Source: Bacillota bacterium (GTDB taxonomy: Bacteria > Bacillota > Clostridia > Peptostreptococcales > Anaerovoracaceae). Taken from it: 53,269 bases of DNA. The DNA is taken from positions 1 to 53,269 of the forward strand of contig JAFSHN010000037.1 in NCBI GenBank assembly GCA_017440275.1, given 5' to 3'. Of the stretch, positions 16,153 through 23,841 are shown in pieces. Positions within the stretch are counted from its first letter, which is position 1; each line of letters opens with the position of its first letter. Under the pieces are notes generated by a model. The model was not told the origin of the DNA. It saw only the letters and a list, made by a program, of their open reading frames with translations, and did no database searches. The translations under genes and the position numbers were made by a program.

Positions 16153-17220
16153 ATGAAAAAGAAAATGGATATCTTAACAATAAATCCCGGCTCAACTACA
16201 ACAAAGATTGCAGTTTTCCGCGATATGGAGCCCCTTTTTACTGAGACCATAACTCATGACCCTGAAAAACTTAAAGAAATGGGGAGCATTTTCGGACAGC
16301 TCCACTTCAGAGAATCTTTGATTAAAGATGTTCTGGAGGAAAAAGGATATGATATGAAAAATCTTTCAGGCGTTGTTGCAAGAGGAGGAATGATTATAGG
16401 CCTCCACGGAGGCGGCTACAAGGTAACTCCGGCTCTTTGCAAAGCTATGAGAGATCCGAAGAACCCGCCTCATGCTTCAAGCACAGGAGCAGAACTGGCC
16501 TATGACATAGCAGAACCTCTCGGAATTCCTTCATTTATATATGATTCAACTATGGGCTGTGAACTAAGTGATGTAGCAAAGGTTTCAGGTCTTGCAGGAA
16601 TCGAAAGATATGGATGCTGCCATGTGCTTAACGCAAGAGCACAGGCTATGAACTATGCTCATTCAATCGGCAAAGATTACAAAGATCTTAAACTTCTGGT
16701 TTGTCATATGGGTGGAGGTATTACTGTCAGCGCACATCAAGGTGGCCAGATTATCGACGTAGCAAGTTACGACGACGGTCCAATGTCACCTGAGAGAACC
16801 GGCGGCATTCCTCTGGTTCTTTGGACAAAACTATGCTACAGCGGAGACTACAAAGAAGCAGAAGTGGAAAAACTCATAGCAGGACAGGGCGGACTTGTTT
16901 CTTACCTTGGAACAACCGATTGCAGAGAAGTGGAAAAAATGATTGCAGAGGGTAATGAAGAGGCTGCAATTGTTTACGAGGCAATGGCTTATCAGATTGC
17001 CAAGAGCATCGCCCAGATGTCCGTAGCACTTCGTGGTCAGGTGGATGGCATTATCCTTACAGGCGGAGCGGCTCACTCAAAGATGTTGACAGGCATGATT
17101 ATCAGCTATGCAAGCCACCTTGGAAACTTCGTTCTTATGCCGGGAGAAAACGAGCTGGAAGCTCTGGCGGCAGGTGCAGCCAGAATTATGAACGGCGAAG
17201 AAGAAGGAAGGGAATATTAA
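16153..17220 (+). CDS. buk: Butyrate kinase
   Basis: A 355-residue member of the acetate/butyrate kinase (ASKHA) family. Asn-Pro-Gly-Ser-Thr-Thr-Thr-Lys near residues 11-18 is the phosphate-1 loop, Gly-Gly-Gly-Ile-Thr near 191-195 the central loop, and Leu-Thr-Gly-Gly-Ala near 303-307 the adenosine loop. It interconverts butyryl phosphate + ADP and butyrate + ATP; branched-chain acids are also possible substrates. A phosphotransbutyrylase gene is not in the window. It begins immediately after nfo and abuts the reductase gene. Together with the CoA-transferase at 9444 it suggests butyrate as an end product. Confidence 0.95.
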   Translation: MKKKMDILTINPGSTTTKIAVFRDMEPLFTETITHDPEKLKEMGSIFGQLHFRESLIKDVLEEKGYDMKNLSGVVARGGMIIGLHGGGYKVTPALCKAMRDPKNPPHASSTGAELAYDIAEPLGIPSFIYDSTMGCELSDVAKVSGLAGIERYGCCHVLNARAQAMNYAHSIGKDYKDLKLLVCHMGGGITVSAHQGGQIIDVASYDDGPMSPERTGGIPLVLWTKLCYSGDYKEAEVEKLIAGQGGLVSYLGTTDCREVEKMIAEGNEEAAIVYEAMAYQIAKSIAQMSVALRGQVDGIILTGGAAHSKMLTGMIISYASHLGNFVLMPGENELEALAAGAARIMNGEEEGREY

Positions 17221-17808
17221 ATGAAATTACTTTTTATAGATTCTTGCATCAGAGGCCCAAAGTCCAGAACCAAGATTCTTTGCGATCATTTTATCAATAA
17301 ATTTACGGCGAAGAATCCTGATTGGCAGATTGAAAGAGTCTCCATAAACGACCTTGAAATTGAGGCATTTGACCTTAAAAGCCTTGAAGAACGTAATGAA
17401 CTGCTTGCCAAAAAGGATTTCTCGGATAAGTCCTTTGATCTAGCAAAGCAGCTTATGGAATCAGACCAGATTGTCCTCGGAGCACCTTACTGGGATCTGT
17501 CTTTCCCTGCAAAACTCAAGGCTTATCTTGAGCAGTGTTCAGTGACAGGACTCACATATATCTACAACGAAATGGGTATCCCCGAAGGTCAGTGCAGAGC
17601 CAAGGCTCTCACATATATAACCACATCCGGAGGACCCATTGGAGATATGAATTATGGCTACGACTATATTAAAGGTCTTTGTAAACTCTTCGGCATCGAA
17701 AAAACCTACTTTGCATCAGCCGAAATGCTGGATGTAATCGGCGTTGATGTGCAGCAGGCTATCGAAGATGCAAAGGTTAAAATTACCGAAATAGTTGAGG
17801 CTTTATAG
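17221..17808 (+). CDS. Flavodoxin-fold NAD(P)H-dependent oxidoreductase (azoreductase-like)
   Basis: A 195-residue flavodoxin-like protein of the NAD(P)H-quinone/FMN azoreductase family. An N-terminal beta strand and Ser-Arg-Thr loop (residues about 6-18) bind FMN phosphate. Gly-Ala-Pro-Tyr-Trp-Asp near residues 90-95 and Thr-Thr-Ser-Gly-Gly-Pro near 137-142 bind the flavin ring. It probably reduces quinones or azo compounds with NAD(P)H. ATG 17221 directly follows the buk stop, so it is the third gene of the nfo-buk operon. The physiological substrate is unknown. Confidence 0.85.
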   Translation: MKLLFIDSCIRGPKSRTKILCDHFINKFTAKNPDWQIERVSINDLEIEAFDLKSLEERNELLAKKDFSDKSFDLAKQLMESDQIVLGAPYWDLSFPAKLKAYLEQCSVTGLTYIYNEMGIPEGQCRAKALTYITTSGGPIGDMNYGYDYIKGLCKLFGIEKTYFASAEMLDVIGVDVQQAIEDAKVKITEIVEAL

Positions 17809-17844
17809 CCGTATATTAAAACCGCGTCCACTCATAATAAGGCT

Positions 17845-18243
17845 ATGAGTGAGAAGATTTTTGAGAGCGGAACCAATTCAATAATAATAGAACTTTTAGT
17901 TTTTACCTTGGGAGGCGTCTGTTATGGCCTCGTCGAGATACTGTTTCGGGGCTACACCCACTGGTCTATGGTACTGACCGGAGGTGCATGCATCCTGACC
18001 TTTTATCTGTTGGATGAATGTCTTTCGGCGCTGCCCCTGGTAACGGCCGCTTTGATTGGTGCGGCAATAATAACTTTATATGAACTGTGCGTAGGGCTAA
18101 TCGTCAATGTAGGCTTTAAGATGAATGTCTGGGATTACTCCGATGTGCCGGGAAACTTTATGGGACAGATTTGCCCTGTGTTTTCAATTGCCTGGTTCAT
18201 ATTAAGCTTTGTGTTTTTAGGCATTCTTAGATTGATTTCGTAA
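17845..18243 (+). CDS. Small membrane protein, putative ABC-transporter type IV (CmpB-like) family
   Basis: A 132-residue protein with four predicted membrane helices (about 14-34, 40-58, 62-86 and 108-130). The Trp-Asp-Tyr-Ser-Asp-Val-Pro-Gly-Asn segment near residues 94-102 and the Gly-x-x-Cys-Tyr-Gly start of helix 1 match the small membrane family annotated as ABC-transporter type IV, although no ATPase partner is nearby. The role is unknown. It sits 36 bases after the reductase and 11 bases before the phosphohexomutase, probably within one transcript. Confidence 0.7.
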   Translation: MSEKIFESGTNSIIIELLVFTLGGVCYGLVEILFRGYTHWSMVLTGGACILTFYLLDECLSALPLVTAALIGAAIITLYELCVGLIVNVGFKMNVWDYSDVPGNFMGQICPVFSIAWFILSFVFLGILRLIS

Positions 18244-18254
18244 AGGAGAAAAAA

Positions 18255-19778
18255 ATGAGTGTAGATTACAGCAAATTACAGAACGGAAGCGATATCAGAG
18301 GTGTTGCCATCGATGCAGGTGACGGCAAAGAAGTTAATCTGGACTATGAAACTACGGTAAGACTGACTGCCGGCTTTGCCCAGTGGCTTTCCGAAAAGAC
18401 AGGAAAAGACTATGGACAGCTGACAATTTCCGTGGGTCATGACAGCAGACTGACAGCAGAAGCTCTCAAAGAAGCCATTTGCGACAGCCTGGTTCCTGTG
18501 GGAGTCAAAGTCTTCGACTGCGGGCTGGCATCTACACCTGCCATGTTTATGTCCACCATCTTCGAGGACTACAACTGTGACGGTGCCATTATGATTACAG
18601 CAAGCCATCTGCCTTTTAACCGCAATGGTTTCAAATACTTCAGCAAGGACGGCGGTCTTGACAAAAAAGACATTTCAACCATCATTAAGTACGCAGAAAG
18701 CTGTGCCCTGATGGCAAACATAAAGACAATCGCAGAGCCTGATGCCAAGGCACAGAAAGTAGATTTGATTGATACATATGCAAAGCACCTCTCAAAGAAG
18801 ATCATTGAAGAGGTTGACCATCCTGAAACTTACGAAACTCCTCTCGCAGGACTGAAAATCGTAGTAGATGCAGGTAACGGTGCCGGTGGATTCTATGCGG
18901 AAAAAATCCTGAAGCCGCTGGGGGCAGATGTTATCGGACAGTTCCTTGAACCTGATGGAAACTTCCCTAACCACGCACCAAACCCTGAAAACAAGGAAGC
19001 TATGGAATCTATCTGCGCAGCCGTAAAGGAACATTCTGCAGACTTCGGCATCATCTTCGACACTGACGTTGACCGCTCCTCTGCAGTGGACAAGAACGGC
19101 AAGGAAATCAACAGAAATGCCATCGTTGCCATGGCGGCAGCACTTATTGCCAAGGAACATCCCGGCACAACTGTAGTAACTGACAGTATCACCAGTGATC
19201 AGTTGACCGTATACCTTGAGCAGTGCCTGGGTCTGAAACACCTGCGTTTCAAGAGAGGTTACCGTAACGTAATCAACAAGTCCGTGGAACTTAATGCAGA
19301 AGGCATCGACAGCCAATTGGCAATCGAAACTTCCGGACATGCCGCCTACAAGGAAAACTACTTCCTGGATGACGGCGCATACCTGGCAACTAAAATCGTA
19401 ATCAAGGCGGCTCAGATGAAGCTTGCCGGTGCAGGTCTTGAAGAAATTCTCTCAAGTCTTGAAGAACCTAAAGAAGCTATCGAAAAACGTTTTGCTATCG
19501 GCCGTGAAGACTTTGCGGACTATGCGGAAGAAGTCCTTGAGGACCTTAAGAGATGGTGCGGCGATGATGAGGGCAAAGCTCTCGGAGCAGACCTGGTAGA
19601 ACCTAACTACGAAGGCGTCCGCATCAACTTCGTAAATGAGGAAGTTAAGGGCTGGTGCCTTCTGAGAAAGTCTCTTCACGATCCACAGATGCCGCTGAAC
19701 GTGGAAGTTACAGAAGGCAAGTGCGAGACTATTTTGGGGTATATATTAGAGTTTTTGAAGGCGTATGATGTAGAATAA
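18255..19778 (+). CDS. Alpha-D-phosphohexomutase (phosphomannomutase/phosphoglucomutase)
   Basis: A 507-residue member of the phosphohexomutase superfamily, slightly longer than bacterial PMM/PGM (about 460). The phospho-serine is S117 in Thr-Ala-Ser-His-Leu-Pro. Asp-Thr-Asp-Val-Asp-Arg-Ser near residue 270 is the magnesium loop. Glu-Thr-Ser-Gly-His-Ala near 357-362 is the sugar-binding loop (the usual Gly-Glu-x-Ser-Gly is altered to Ile-Glu-Thr-Ser-Gly). It moves phosphate between C1 and C6 of glucose or mannose; which sugar is preferred is not decidable. The ribosome site AAAGGAG precedes it. Its stop codon lies inside the left arm of the foldback element starting at 19774. Confidence 0.9.
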   Translation: MSVDYSKLQNGSDIRGVAIDAGDGKEVNLDYETTVRLTAGFAQWLSEKTGKDYGQLTISVGHDSRLTAEALKEAICDSLVPVGVKVFDCGLASTPAMFMSTIFEDYNCDGAIMITASHLPFNRNGFKYFSKDGGLDKKDISTIIKYAESCALMANIKTIAEPDAKAQKVDLIDTYAKHLSKKIIEEVDHPETYETPLAGLKIVVDAGNGAGGFYAEKILKPLGADVIGQFLEPDGNFPNHAPNPENKEAMESICAAVKEHSADFGIIFDTDVDRSSAVDKNGKEINRNAIVAMAAALIAKEHPGTTVVTDSITSDQLTVYLEQCLGLKHLRFKRGYRNVINKSVELNAEGIDSQLAIETSGHAAYKENYFLDDGAYLATKIVIKAAQMKLAGAGLEEILSSLEEPKEAIEKRFAIGREDFADYAEEVLEDLKRWCGDDEGKALGADLVEPNYEGVRINFVNEEVKGWCLLRKSLHDPQMPLNVEVTEGKCETILGYILEFLKAYDVE

Positions 19779-20098
19779 AAAACAAATCTGTTGCATCCGC
19801 TCATATTTCAGATAATTTCTAAGCTTAATTCACAGAGTTTGGGCAAAAGCCTTTGTCTGCGTCGCTGTTTAAAATGAATCTTAGTCGCCGGCCTTACAGG
19901 CCAACTAAATGCTTCAAGCCCCTAAACCTTCTACGAGGTTTGGTGCCTTTCGCATTTAGTTAGTCCTTTCGGACTTCAGCGACTTTAGATAATTGCAGGC
20001 GACATCCGCAAAGTTCTTTTGACACCAAACTCTTTGTTCATTTTCGCTTGAAATTATGGCTGAAATATTCAAAGTCTGCCACAGATTTGTTTTTTATT
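19774..20098. repeat. 325-bp foldback element with internal cloverleaf
   Basis: The ends pair perfectly over 18 bp (19774-19791 with 20081-20098). The long helix continues inward: 19803-19811 with 20060-20068, 19812-19819 with 20050-20057, 19834-19842 with 20025-20033, 19844-19849 with 20016-20021, 19851-19855 with 20009-20013, and 19861-19865 with 19999-20003. Inside, 19883-19888 pairs with 19979-19984 and encloses three hairpins: 19890-19894/19898-19902, 19903-19912/19952-19961 (capped by 19924-19929/19936-19941) and 19962-19966/19971-19975. There is no credible coding frame. It may be a structured RNA or a MITE-like element. The T-rich right end could also terminate the upstream operon. 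Confidence 0.8.
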
Positions 20099-20208
20099 TA
20101 AGCTGGAGGGAAGAAAAGAACCGCTTCGCTTTGCATTTGTTCTTACCCAATACTTCAGATGTACTTTTCTTTGCTAAATGGGAAAAATGTACTAAATGTA
20201 CACAAAAC
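20099..20208. other. Gene-free stretch between the foldback element and the cob terminator
   Basis: No coding frame of interest. It holds a weak inverted pair AAGAAC/GTTCTT (near 20117 and 20140) and three copies of ATGTAC (near 20159, 20188 and 20197). No function is apparent. Confidence 0.4.
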
Positions 20209-20268
20209 TAGTAAAAACAACAAAAAAGTGGACATGCTTTCGGGGAAATCCTGAAGATATGTCCACTT
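20209..20268 (-). terminator. Terminator of the cob operon (minus strand)
   Basis: Arms 20226-20235 and 20259-20268 form a perfect 10-bp stem with partial pairing inside. On the minus strand the hairpin is followed by a long T-rich tail (20225 down to 20209). A second, smaller hairpin with the same GTGGAC core is at 20291-20307. Confidence 0.75.
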
Positions 20269-20354
20269 ATTATTTAAATTAATAGAGTTTGTGGACATTT
20301 GGTCCACTTTCTTACAAAATATGCGGATGTTGTGGTCGCAGACGAATCTAAAGT

Positions 20355-20975
20355 CTATATCTCCTCAAAATGTGTCGGCTGGCCATTCTCAAAATATGCC
20401 GTATACCCTCTGCCGGGCTTTGGAATCCACTTCCAGAAATCTTCTGCCGGAATGCCGAAGAGGTGGCACATGCAGGCGGATATTACGCCGCCGTGGCAAA
20501 CGAGAATTGTAACCGCATCGTCGCCGGATTCTTTGTAGAGGTTTTCCTTGATGTGATGGTAGCCGCGGAGTTCTTCGAGACCGTCAGCAACTCTTTCGTA
20601 GAAGCTCATGGCAGAATCGCCGCCGGGGAAGACGAAACCACCTGTCTGGTCGTTCATCCATTCATCGAAACCGGGCATTTCTTTTAGCTGGTCGAAGGTT
20701 TTGCATTCCCAGTCCCCGAAACTCATTTCCCGGAGATTAGGAATTACACGGTATTTTTCTTTGCCGTAAATAGTTTCAAAGGTTTCGTTGGCTCTGATCA
20801 TTCCTGAAGTGTAGCAATCTGCATCACCGAGGGGAGGATAGATACCTTCGGCTTTGAACCCTTCAAGCTCATCGATACCTTCCTGCACCAGAGGCATATC
20901 GGTAGCACCGTAGTACCACTTATTTTGAATTCCTTCAGTTATCCCGTGACGAATAAAATGTATACAAGATTTCAT
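20355..20975 (-). CDS. Histidine phosphatase, probable alpha-ribazole phosphatase (CobC-like)
   Basis: A 206-residue phosphoglycerate-mutase-like phosphatase. The Arg-His-Gly motif at residues 9-11 holds the phospho-accepting histidine; a conserved Glu lies near residue 83 (Glu-Met-Ser-Phe-Gly-Asp-Trp-Glu) and Cys-His-Gly-Gly near residues 160-163 supplies the second histidine. Its position as last gene of the cobT-cobU-cobS operon suggests it removes the 5' phosphate of alpha-ribazole phosphate or of cobalamin phosphate. By sequence alone it could be any small-molecule phosphatase of this large family. It starts nine bases after the short cobU-like gene. Confidence 0.8.
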   Translation of the reverse strand: MKSCIHFIRHGITEGIQNKWYYGATDMPLVQEGIDELEGFKAEGIYPPLGDADCYTSGMIRANETFETIYGKEKYRVIPNLREMSFGDWECKTFDQLKEMPGFDEWMNDQTGGFVFPGGDSAMSFYERVADGLEELRGYHHIKENLYKESGDDAVTILVCHGGVISACMCHLFGIPAEDFWKWIPKPGRGYTAYFENGQPTHFEEI

Positions 20976-20984
20976 AGTAACTCC

Positions 20985-21362
20985 TTATTTAATCTGCTGA
21001 CCGATGCCGCAGAAAACTCTGTAGACGCTGTCTGACTCTTTGGAGAGGTAGAGCATTGTGCGGCCTACCATTTCACGCCATGCGCGGAGTTCTTTGTCCA
21101 TTGGGACAACTCCTTGAGAAATGTCGTCTACAATAAAGATTTTATCATTTAAAAATTCTCTATTGTCCGCTAAAACATCTTTGGCTTCAACGCCTCTTTT
21201 AACGCAGCCTAATATGAACTGATGAAAGTTCACAAAAACTTTTTTAGTATAATCAAGATCCGCATCCTCGCTGCAACGGAAGATGTCGGAATCTTTTATG
21301 TCAAAATTGTCCTGTGCAAACTCAAGCTTGCCCTGGTAAGCACCGCCGAAAATTAAAACCAT
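20985..21362 (-). CDS. Short CobU-like P-loop protein in the cob operon
   Basis: A 125-residue protein with a Gly-Gly-Ala-Tyr-Gln-Gly-Lys P-loop at residues 6-12, as in adenosylcobinamide kinases. An Ile-Val-Asp-Asp-Ile-Ser-Gln-Gly-Val-Val-Pro segment near residues 76-86 matches the Walker B/loop region, with a final Arg-x-Met-Val-Gly-Arg. It is much shorter than CobU (about 180) and lacks the middle region containing the guanylated histidine. A full-length CobU lies two genes upstream (22148), so this is a second, divergent copy that may have kinase activity only or a regulatory role. It is flanked by cobS (8 bases) and the phosphatase gene (9 bases). Confidence 0.7.
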   Translation of the reverse strand: MVLIFGGAYQGKLEFAQDNFDIKDSDIFRCSEDADLDYTKKVFVNFHQFILGCVKRGVEAKDVLADNREFLNDKIFIVDDISQGVVPMDKELRAWREMVGRTMLYLSKESDSVYRVFCGIGQQIK

Positions 21363-21370
21363 AATGCCTC

Positions 21371-22138
21371 CTAGAGAATGAGCATACCGAAAATGCCCAT
21401 CAGTTCACCCCATACGATGCCGTAGCCGGCAATATCACCACTCATGCCGCCTAGAGATTTTTTTGCATAAAGAATTGCGATGAGAGTTCCAGTGATAGTA
21501 AATCCCATAACTACCATAGTAGGAATCAGGTCGCTTGCAAGAAGCAGACAAACTGTGGATACGATAAGAACCTGGACCGCAATTAAAATGGTAGCGTTTT
21601 TCTTCTGTTTTTTGTCGCTGGCACCAAGACCTTCTGCATACTGACTGTGGCCGATTGGCTTTGCATTGATAACGAAGAGCCCCGCAATACTTCTGCTGAG
21701 AACCGGCAGGAGAATTAAATCCACGAAGTCAAGGGCACCGCCAAGAGCAGTGGATATAAATGAGTAGTATGCCAGAATCATAAGTACAACGCTTACGATG
21801 GAGAATGCTCCGCAGTGAGAATCTTTGAGAATCTGTTGCTTTACTTCCAGAGGTTTTCGGCTCATGATAGCGTCGCTACAGTCCATAAAGCCATCAAGAT
21901 GCATAAACCCGCACATTGCAAAGAGCAGGAAAGTCATCATAAATGCCATTACGAGGAAAGGTGTGCCAAACCATACCATAAAAATGGTCAAAGCCGTCCA
22001 CAGTCCGCCTATAATCAAACCAACTGAAGGCAGAAATCCAAGCATATAATTTTTTAAATCTTTATCCCATTTCTTCAAAGGACAGGGGAGGGTTAAAAAG
22101 TTTCCCCACGCCATAAAAAATCCTGTAACTAGTTTCAT
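21371..22138 (-). CDS. cobS: Adenosylcobinamide-GDP ribazoletransferase (cobalamin synthase)
   Basis: A 255-residue integral membrane enzyme with six to seven hydrophobic helices. The N-terminal Phe-x-x-Leu-Pro motif and the Gly-x-x-His-Leu-Asp-Gly-Phe-x-Asp-Cys-x-Asp segment near residues 77-89 are the conserved CobS signature, with acidic metal-binding residues. It joins adenosylcobinamide-GDP with alpha-ribazole (or its phosphate) to complete the nucleotide loop of adenosylcobalamin. It lies nine bases after cobU and eight before the short cobU-like gene. The product is the cofactor needed by OraE in this window. Confidence 0.95.
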   Translation of the reverse strand: MKLVTGFFMAWGNFLTLPCPLKKWDKDLKNYMLGFLPSVGLIIGGLWTALTIFMVWFGTPFLVMAFMMTFLLFAMCGFMHLDGFMDCSDAIMSRKPLEVKQQILKDSHCGAFSIVSVVLMILAYYSFISTALGGALDFVDLILLPVLSRSIAGLFVINAKPIGHSQYAEGLGASDKKQKKNATILIAVQVLIVSTVCLLLASDLIPTMVVMGFTITGTLIAILYAKKSLGGMSGDIAGYGIVWGELMGIFGMLIL

Positions 22139-22147
22139 CCAAACCTC

Positions 22148-22699
22148 CTATTTATATTCACTGATAAAGCCGTAAGCCACTTCCACAACTTGATCGCAGA
22201 TCTTTGCAAGAGCCTTGTCAAGCTGCGCCAGGCCGCGGCGGTATTCTTCTGTAAAATCTTCATAGATAAACGCGTCCGAGTAGATATAGTCGGATACGAA
22301 AACGGTATTGCCGGTCTTTTTTGCAAACTCAGTCAATTCCTTTTCGAGTTTGTCAGCAGCACCAAGGTCAATCGTCCCGTCTGTCTTGAACATTTCATTT
22401 TGAAGCAGTGCCGTCACACTGTCCAGCAGGAAAACTCCTGATGGATTGACCGGATTGCCATCAACGGTGGTTCCTTCAAGGCAAGAGCAAATGTCTGTGC
22501 CCTGTTCAACAGTTTCAAAACCCCAACCGTCCCGTTCTGCCAAATGACGACGGATTCTGGCACGGTCCTCTTCGTCTGTCGGAATCATTGTGGCAAGATA
22601 GTACAAAGGAAGTCCTTTTTCGCGTGCTGTGTCGCGGGCCACCTGCTGGGCATAATAGGACTTACCGTTTTTGCATCCTCCGCTGATAAAATAATTCAT
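22148..22699 (-). CDS. cobU: Adenosylcobinamide kinase/adenosylcobinamide-phosphate guanylyltransferase
   Basis: A 183-residue protein of normal CobU length. Ser-Gly-Gly-Cys-Lys-Asn-Gly-Lys-Ser near residues 6-14 is the P-loop. An Arg-Arg-His segment near 50-52 fits the region containing the guanylated histidine. Leu-Leu-Asp-Ser-Val-Thr near residues 89-94 and Val-Phe-Val-Ser-Asp-Tyr near 127-132 match later conserved parts. It phosphorylates adenosylcobinamide and then attaches GMP. The ATG overlaps the cobT stop by one base, showing tight coupling. It is the full-length partner of the shorter paralogue at 20985. Confidence 0.93.
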   Translation of the reverse strand: MNYFISGGCKNGKSYYAQQVARDTAREKGLPLYYLATMIPTDEEDRARIRRHLAERDGWGFETVEQGTDICSCLEGTTVDGNPVNPSGVFLLDSVTALLQNEMFKTDGTIDLGAADKLEKELTEFAKKTGNTVFVSDYIYSDAFIYEDFTEEYRRGLAQLDKALAKICDQVVEVAYGFISEYK

Positions 22700-23829
22700 T
22701 AGAAGAAATTTCCTTTCTCTGCTTCTGCAAGATAATCCGCGTCTATTGCACCCTCTTCAAAGGTAGCCATTTCGTTCATTGTGGCACAAGCTGTTTCAAT
22801 TATGTTGAAACTGATTGGACAGCCGCTGCCTTCGCCCAGACGCATACCGAGGTCGAAATAAGGCTTGATTCCCATAGCATCAACGGCAATTTTATAGCCC
22901 TGTTCCTTGGACAGGTGAGAGCCGAAGAGAAAGTTGAAAACATTAGGTGCAAGGCGCACTGCCGCAAGGGCTGCAACTGCAGAAATATATCCGTCAACTA
23001 CTACAGGAAGTCTGTAGTAAGCAGCACCGAGGAACGCACCTACCATAGCACAGATGTCGAAACCGCCCACTTTTGCCAGGATATCAATAATGTCATCGTC
23101 CTTGCATTTTGCAACAGCTTCGTCAACGATGCGGACTTTTTTAGCAAGACCTTCGTCGTTGAGACCGCCGCCTCTTCCCACAACTTCTTCACCGGTAGCT
23201 CCGGTCAGAGCAGAAAGTATGCAGGCGCTTGTGGTAGTGTTTCCAATACCCATTTCACCTACGCCGAAAATATGATAATCACAATCTTTGATAGCTTTGG
23301 CAGCATCAAGACCTGTGTAGATTGCAGTTAAAGCCTGCTCTCTTGTCATAGCAGGTTCTTTCGCAAGGTTTTTAGTACCGTTTGCAAGTCTTTTGTTGTA
23401 GATTTTATTTGTAAGTCTGTTGTCTTCGACCATAGAATCTGTGTAGAGAACTTCAGGAATAGGAAGTTTTACTCCGATGTCCACAACCAGCAAATCTATA
23501 CCAAAGTGTTTTGCCATGGAGCTTACGCCTGTAAGACGTCTTGTAAAGTTTATTGTCTGGGAAAGTGTTACAGACTGAGGAGCAGAAGCTACGCCTTCCT
23601 CAACTACACCGTTATCTGCGGACATAATTACGATGGCTCTCTTGTCAACACAGTTTTTTACCTGGCCTGTGATACCGGCAAGCTGAATTGAGATGTCTTC
23701 AAGAGTTCCGAGAGCGCCTGTAGGCTTTGCCAGGACTTTTTGACGGGACTGTGCCTGTGCAATAGCTGCCTCGTCCAAGATACCGTGTTCTTTAATATGT
23801 TCTAAAACAGAAGTTAAACGTGTTTCCAT
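22699..23829 (-). CDS. cobT: Nicotinate-nucleotide--dimethylbenzimidazole phosphoribosyltransferase
   Basis: A 376-residue CobT. Family signatures: Lys-Pro-x-Gly-Ala-Leu-Gly near residues 35-41, Ser-Ala-Asp-Asn-Gly-Val near 69-74, Gly-Glu-Met-Gly-Ile-Gly-Asn-Thr-Thr near 191-199, and the C-terminal Leu-Gly-Glu-Gly-Ser-Gly segment with a following Glu-rich end. It makes alpha-ribazole phosphate from a lower-ligand base and nicotinate mononucleotide. Length is slightly above the usual 350. AGGAGG lies before ATG 23829, 12 bases after the TIM-barrel gene. DMB or another lower-ligand base must be made or imported elsewhere. Confidence 0.95.
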   Translation of the reverse strand: METRLTSVLEHIKEHGILDEAAIAQAQSRQKVLAKPTGALGTLEDISIQLAGITGQVKNCVDKRAIVIMSADNGVVEEGVASAPQSVTLSQTINFTRRLTGVSSMAKHFGIDLLVVDIGVKLPIPEVLYTDSMVEDNRLTNKIYNKRLANGTKNLAKEPAMTREQALTAIYTGLDAAKAIKDCDYHIFGVGEMGIGNTTTSACILSALTGATGEEVVGRGGGLNDEGLAKKVRIVDEAVAKCKDDDIIDILAKVGGFDICAMVGAFLGAAYYRLPVVVDGYISAVAALAAVRLAPNVFNFLFGSHLSKEQGYKIAVDAMGIKPYFDLGMRLGEGSGCPISFNIIETACATMNEMATFEEGAIDADYLAEAEKGNFF

Positions 23830-23841
23830 TGTAAGTCCTCC

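Noticed and set aside
19866-19998. tRNA gene inside the cloverleaf part of the foldback element
   Set aside because: It lacks the T-loop GTTCRA and D-loop GG bases, the arms have wrong lengths, and there is no CCA-type acceptor arrangement.
20226-20307. A third palindrome locus (GTGGACAT arms)
   Set aside because: The 43-bp hairpin has a T-rich tail on the minus strand just after the cob operon, so a normal terminator explains it. The second GTGGAC hairpin has a different geometry.
20291-20687. Plus-strand open frames of 73-105 codons
   Set aside because: They lie opposite the CobC-like phosphatase gene and the terminator region, and have no ribosome sites.
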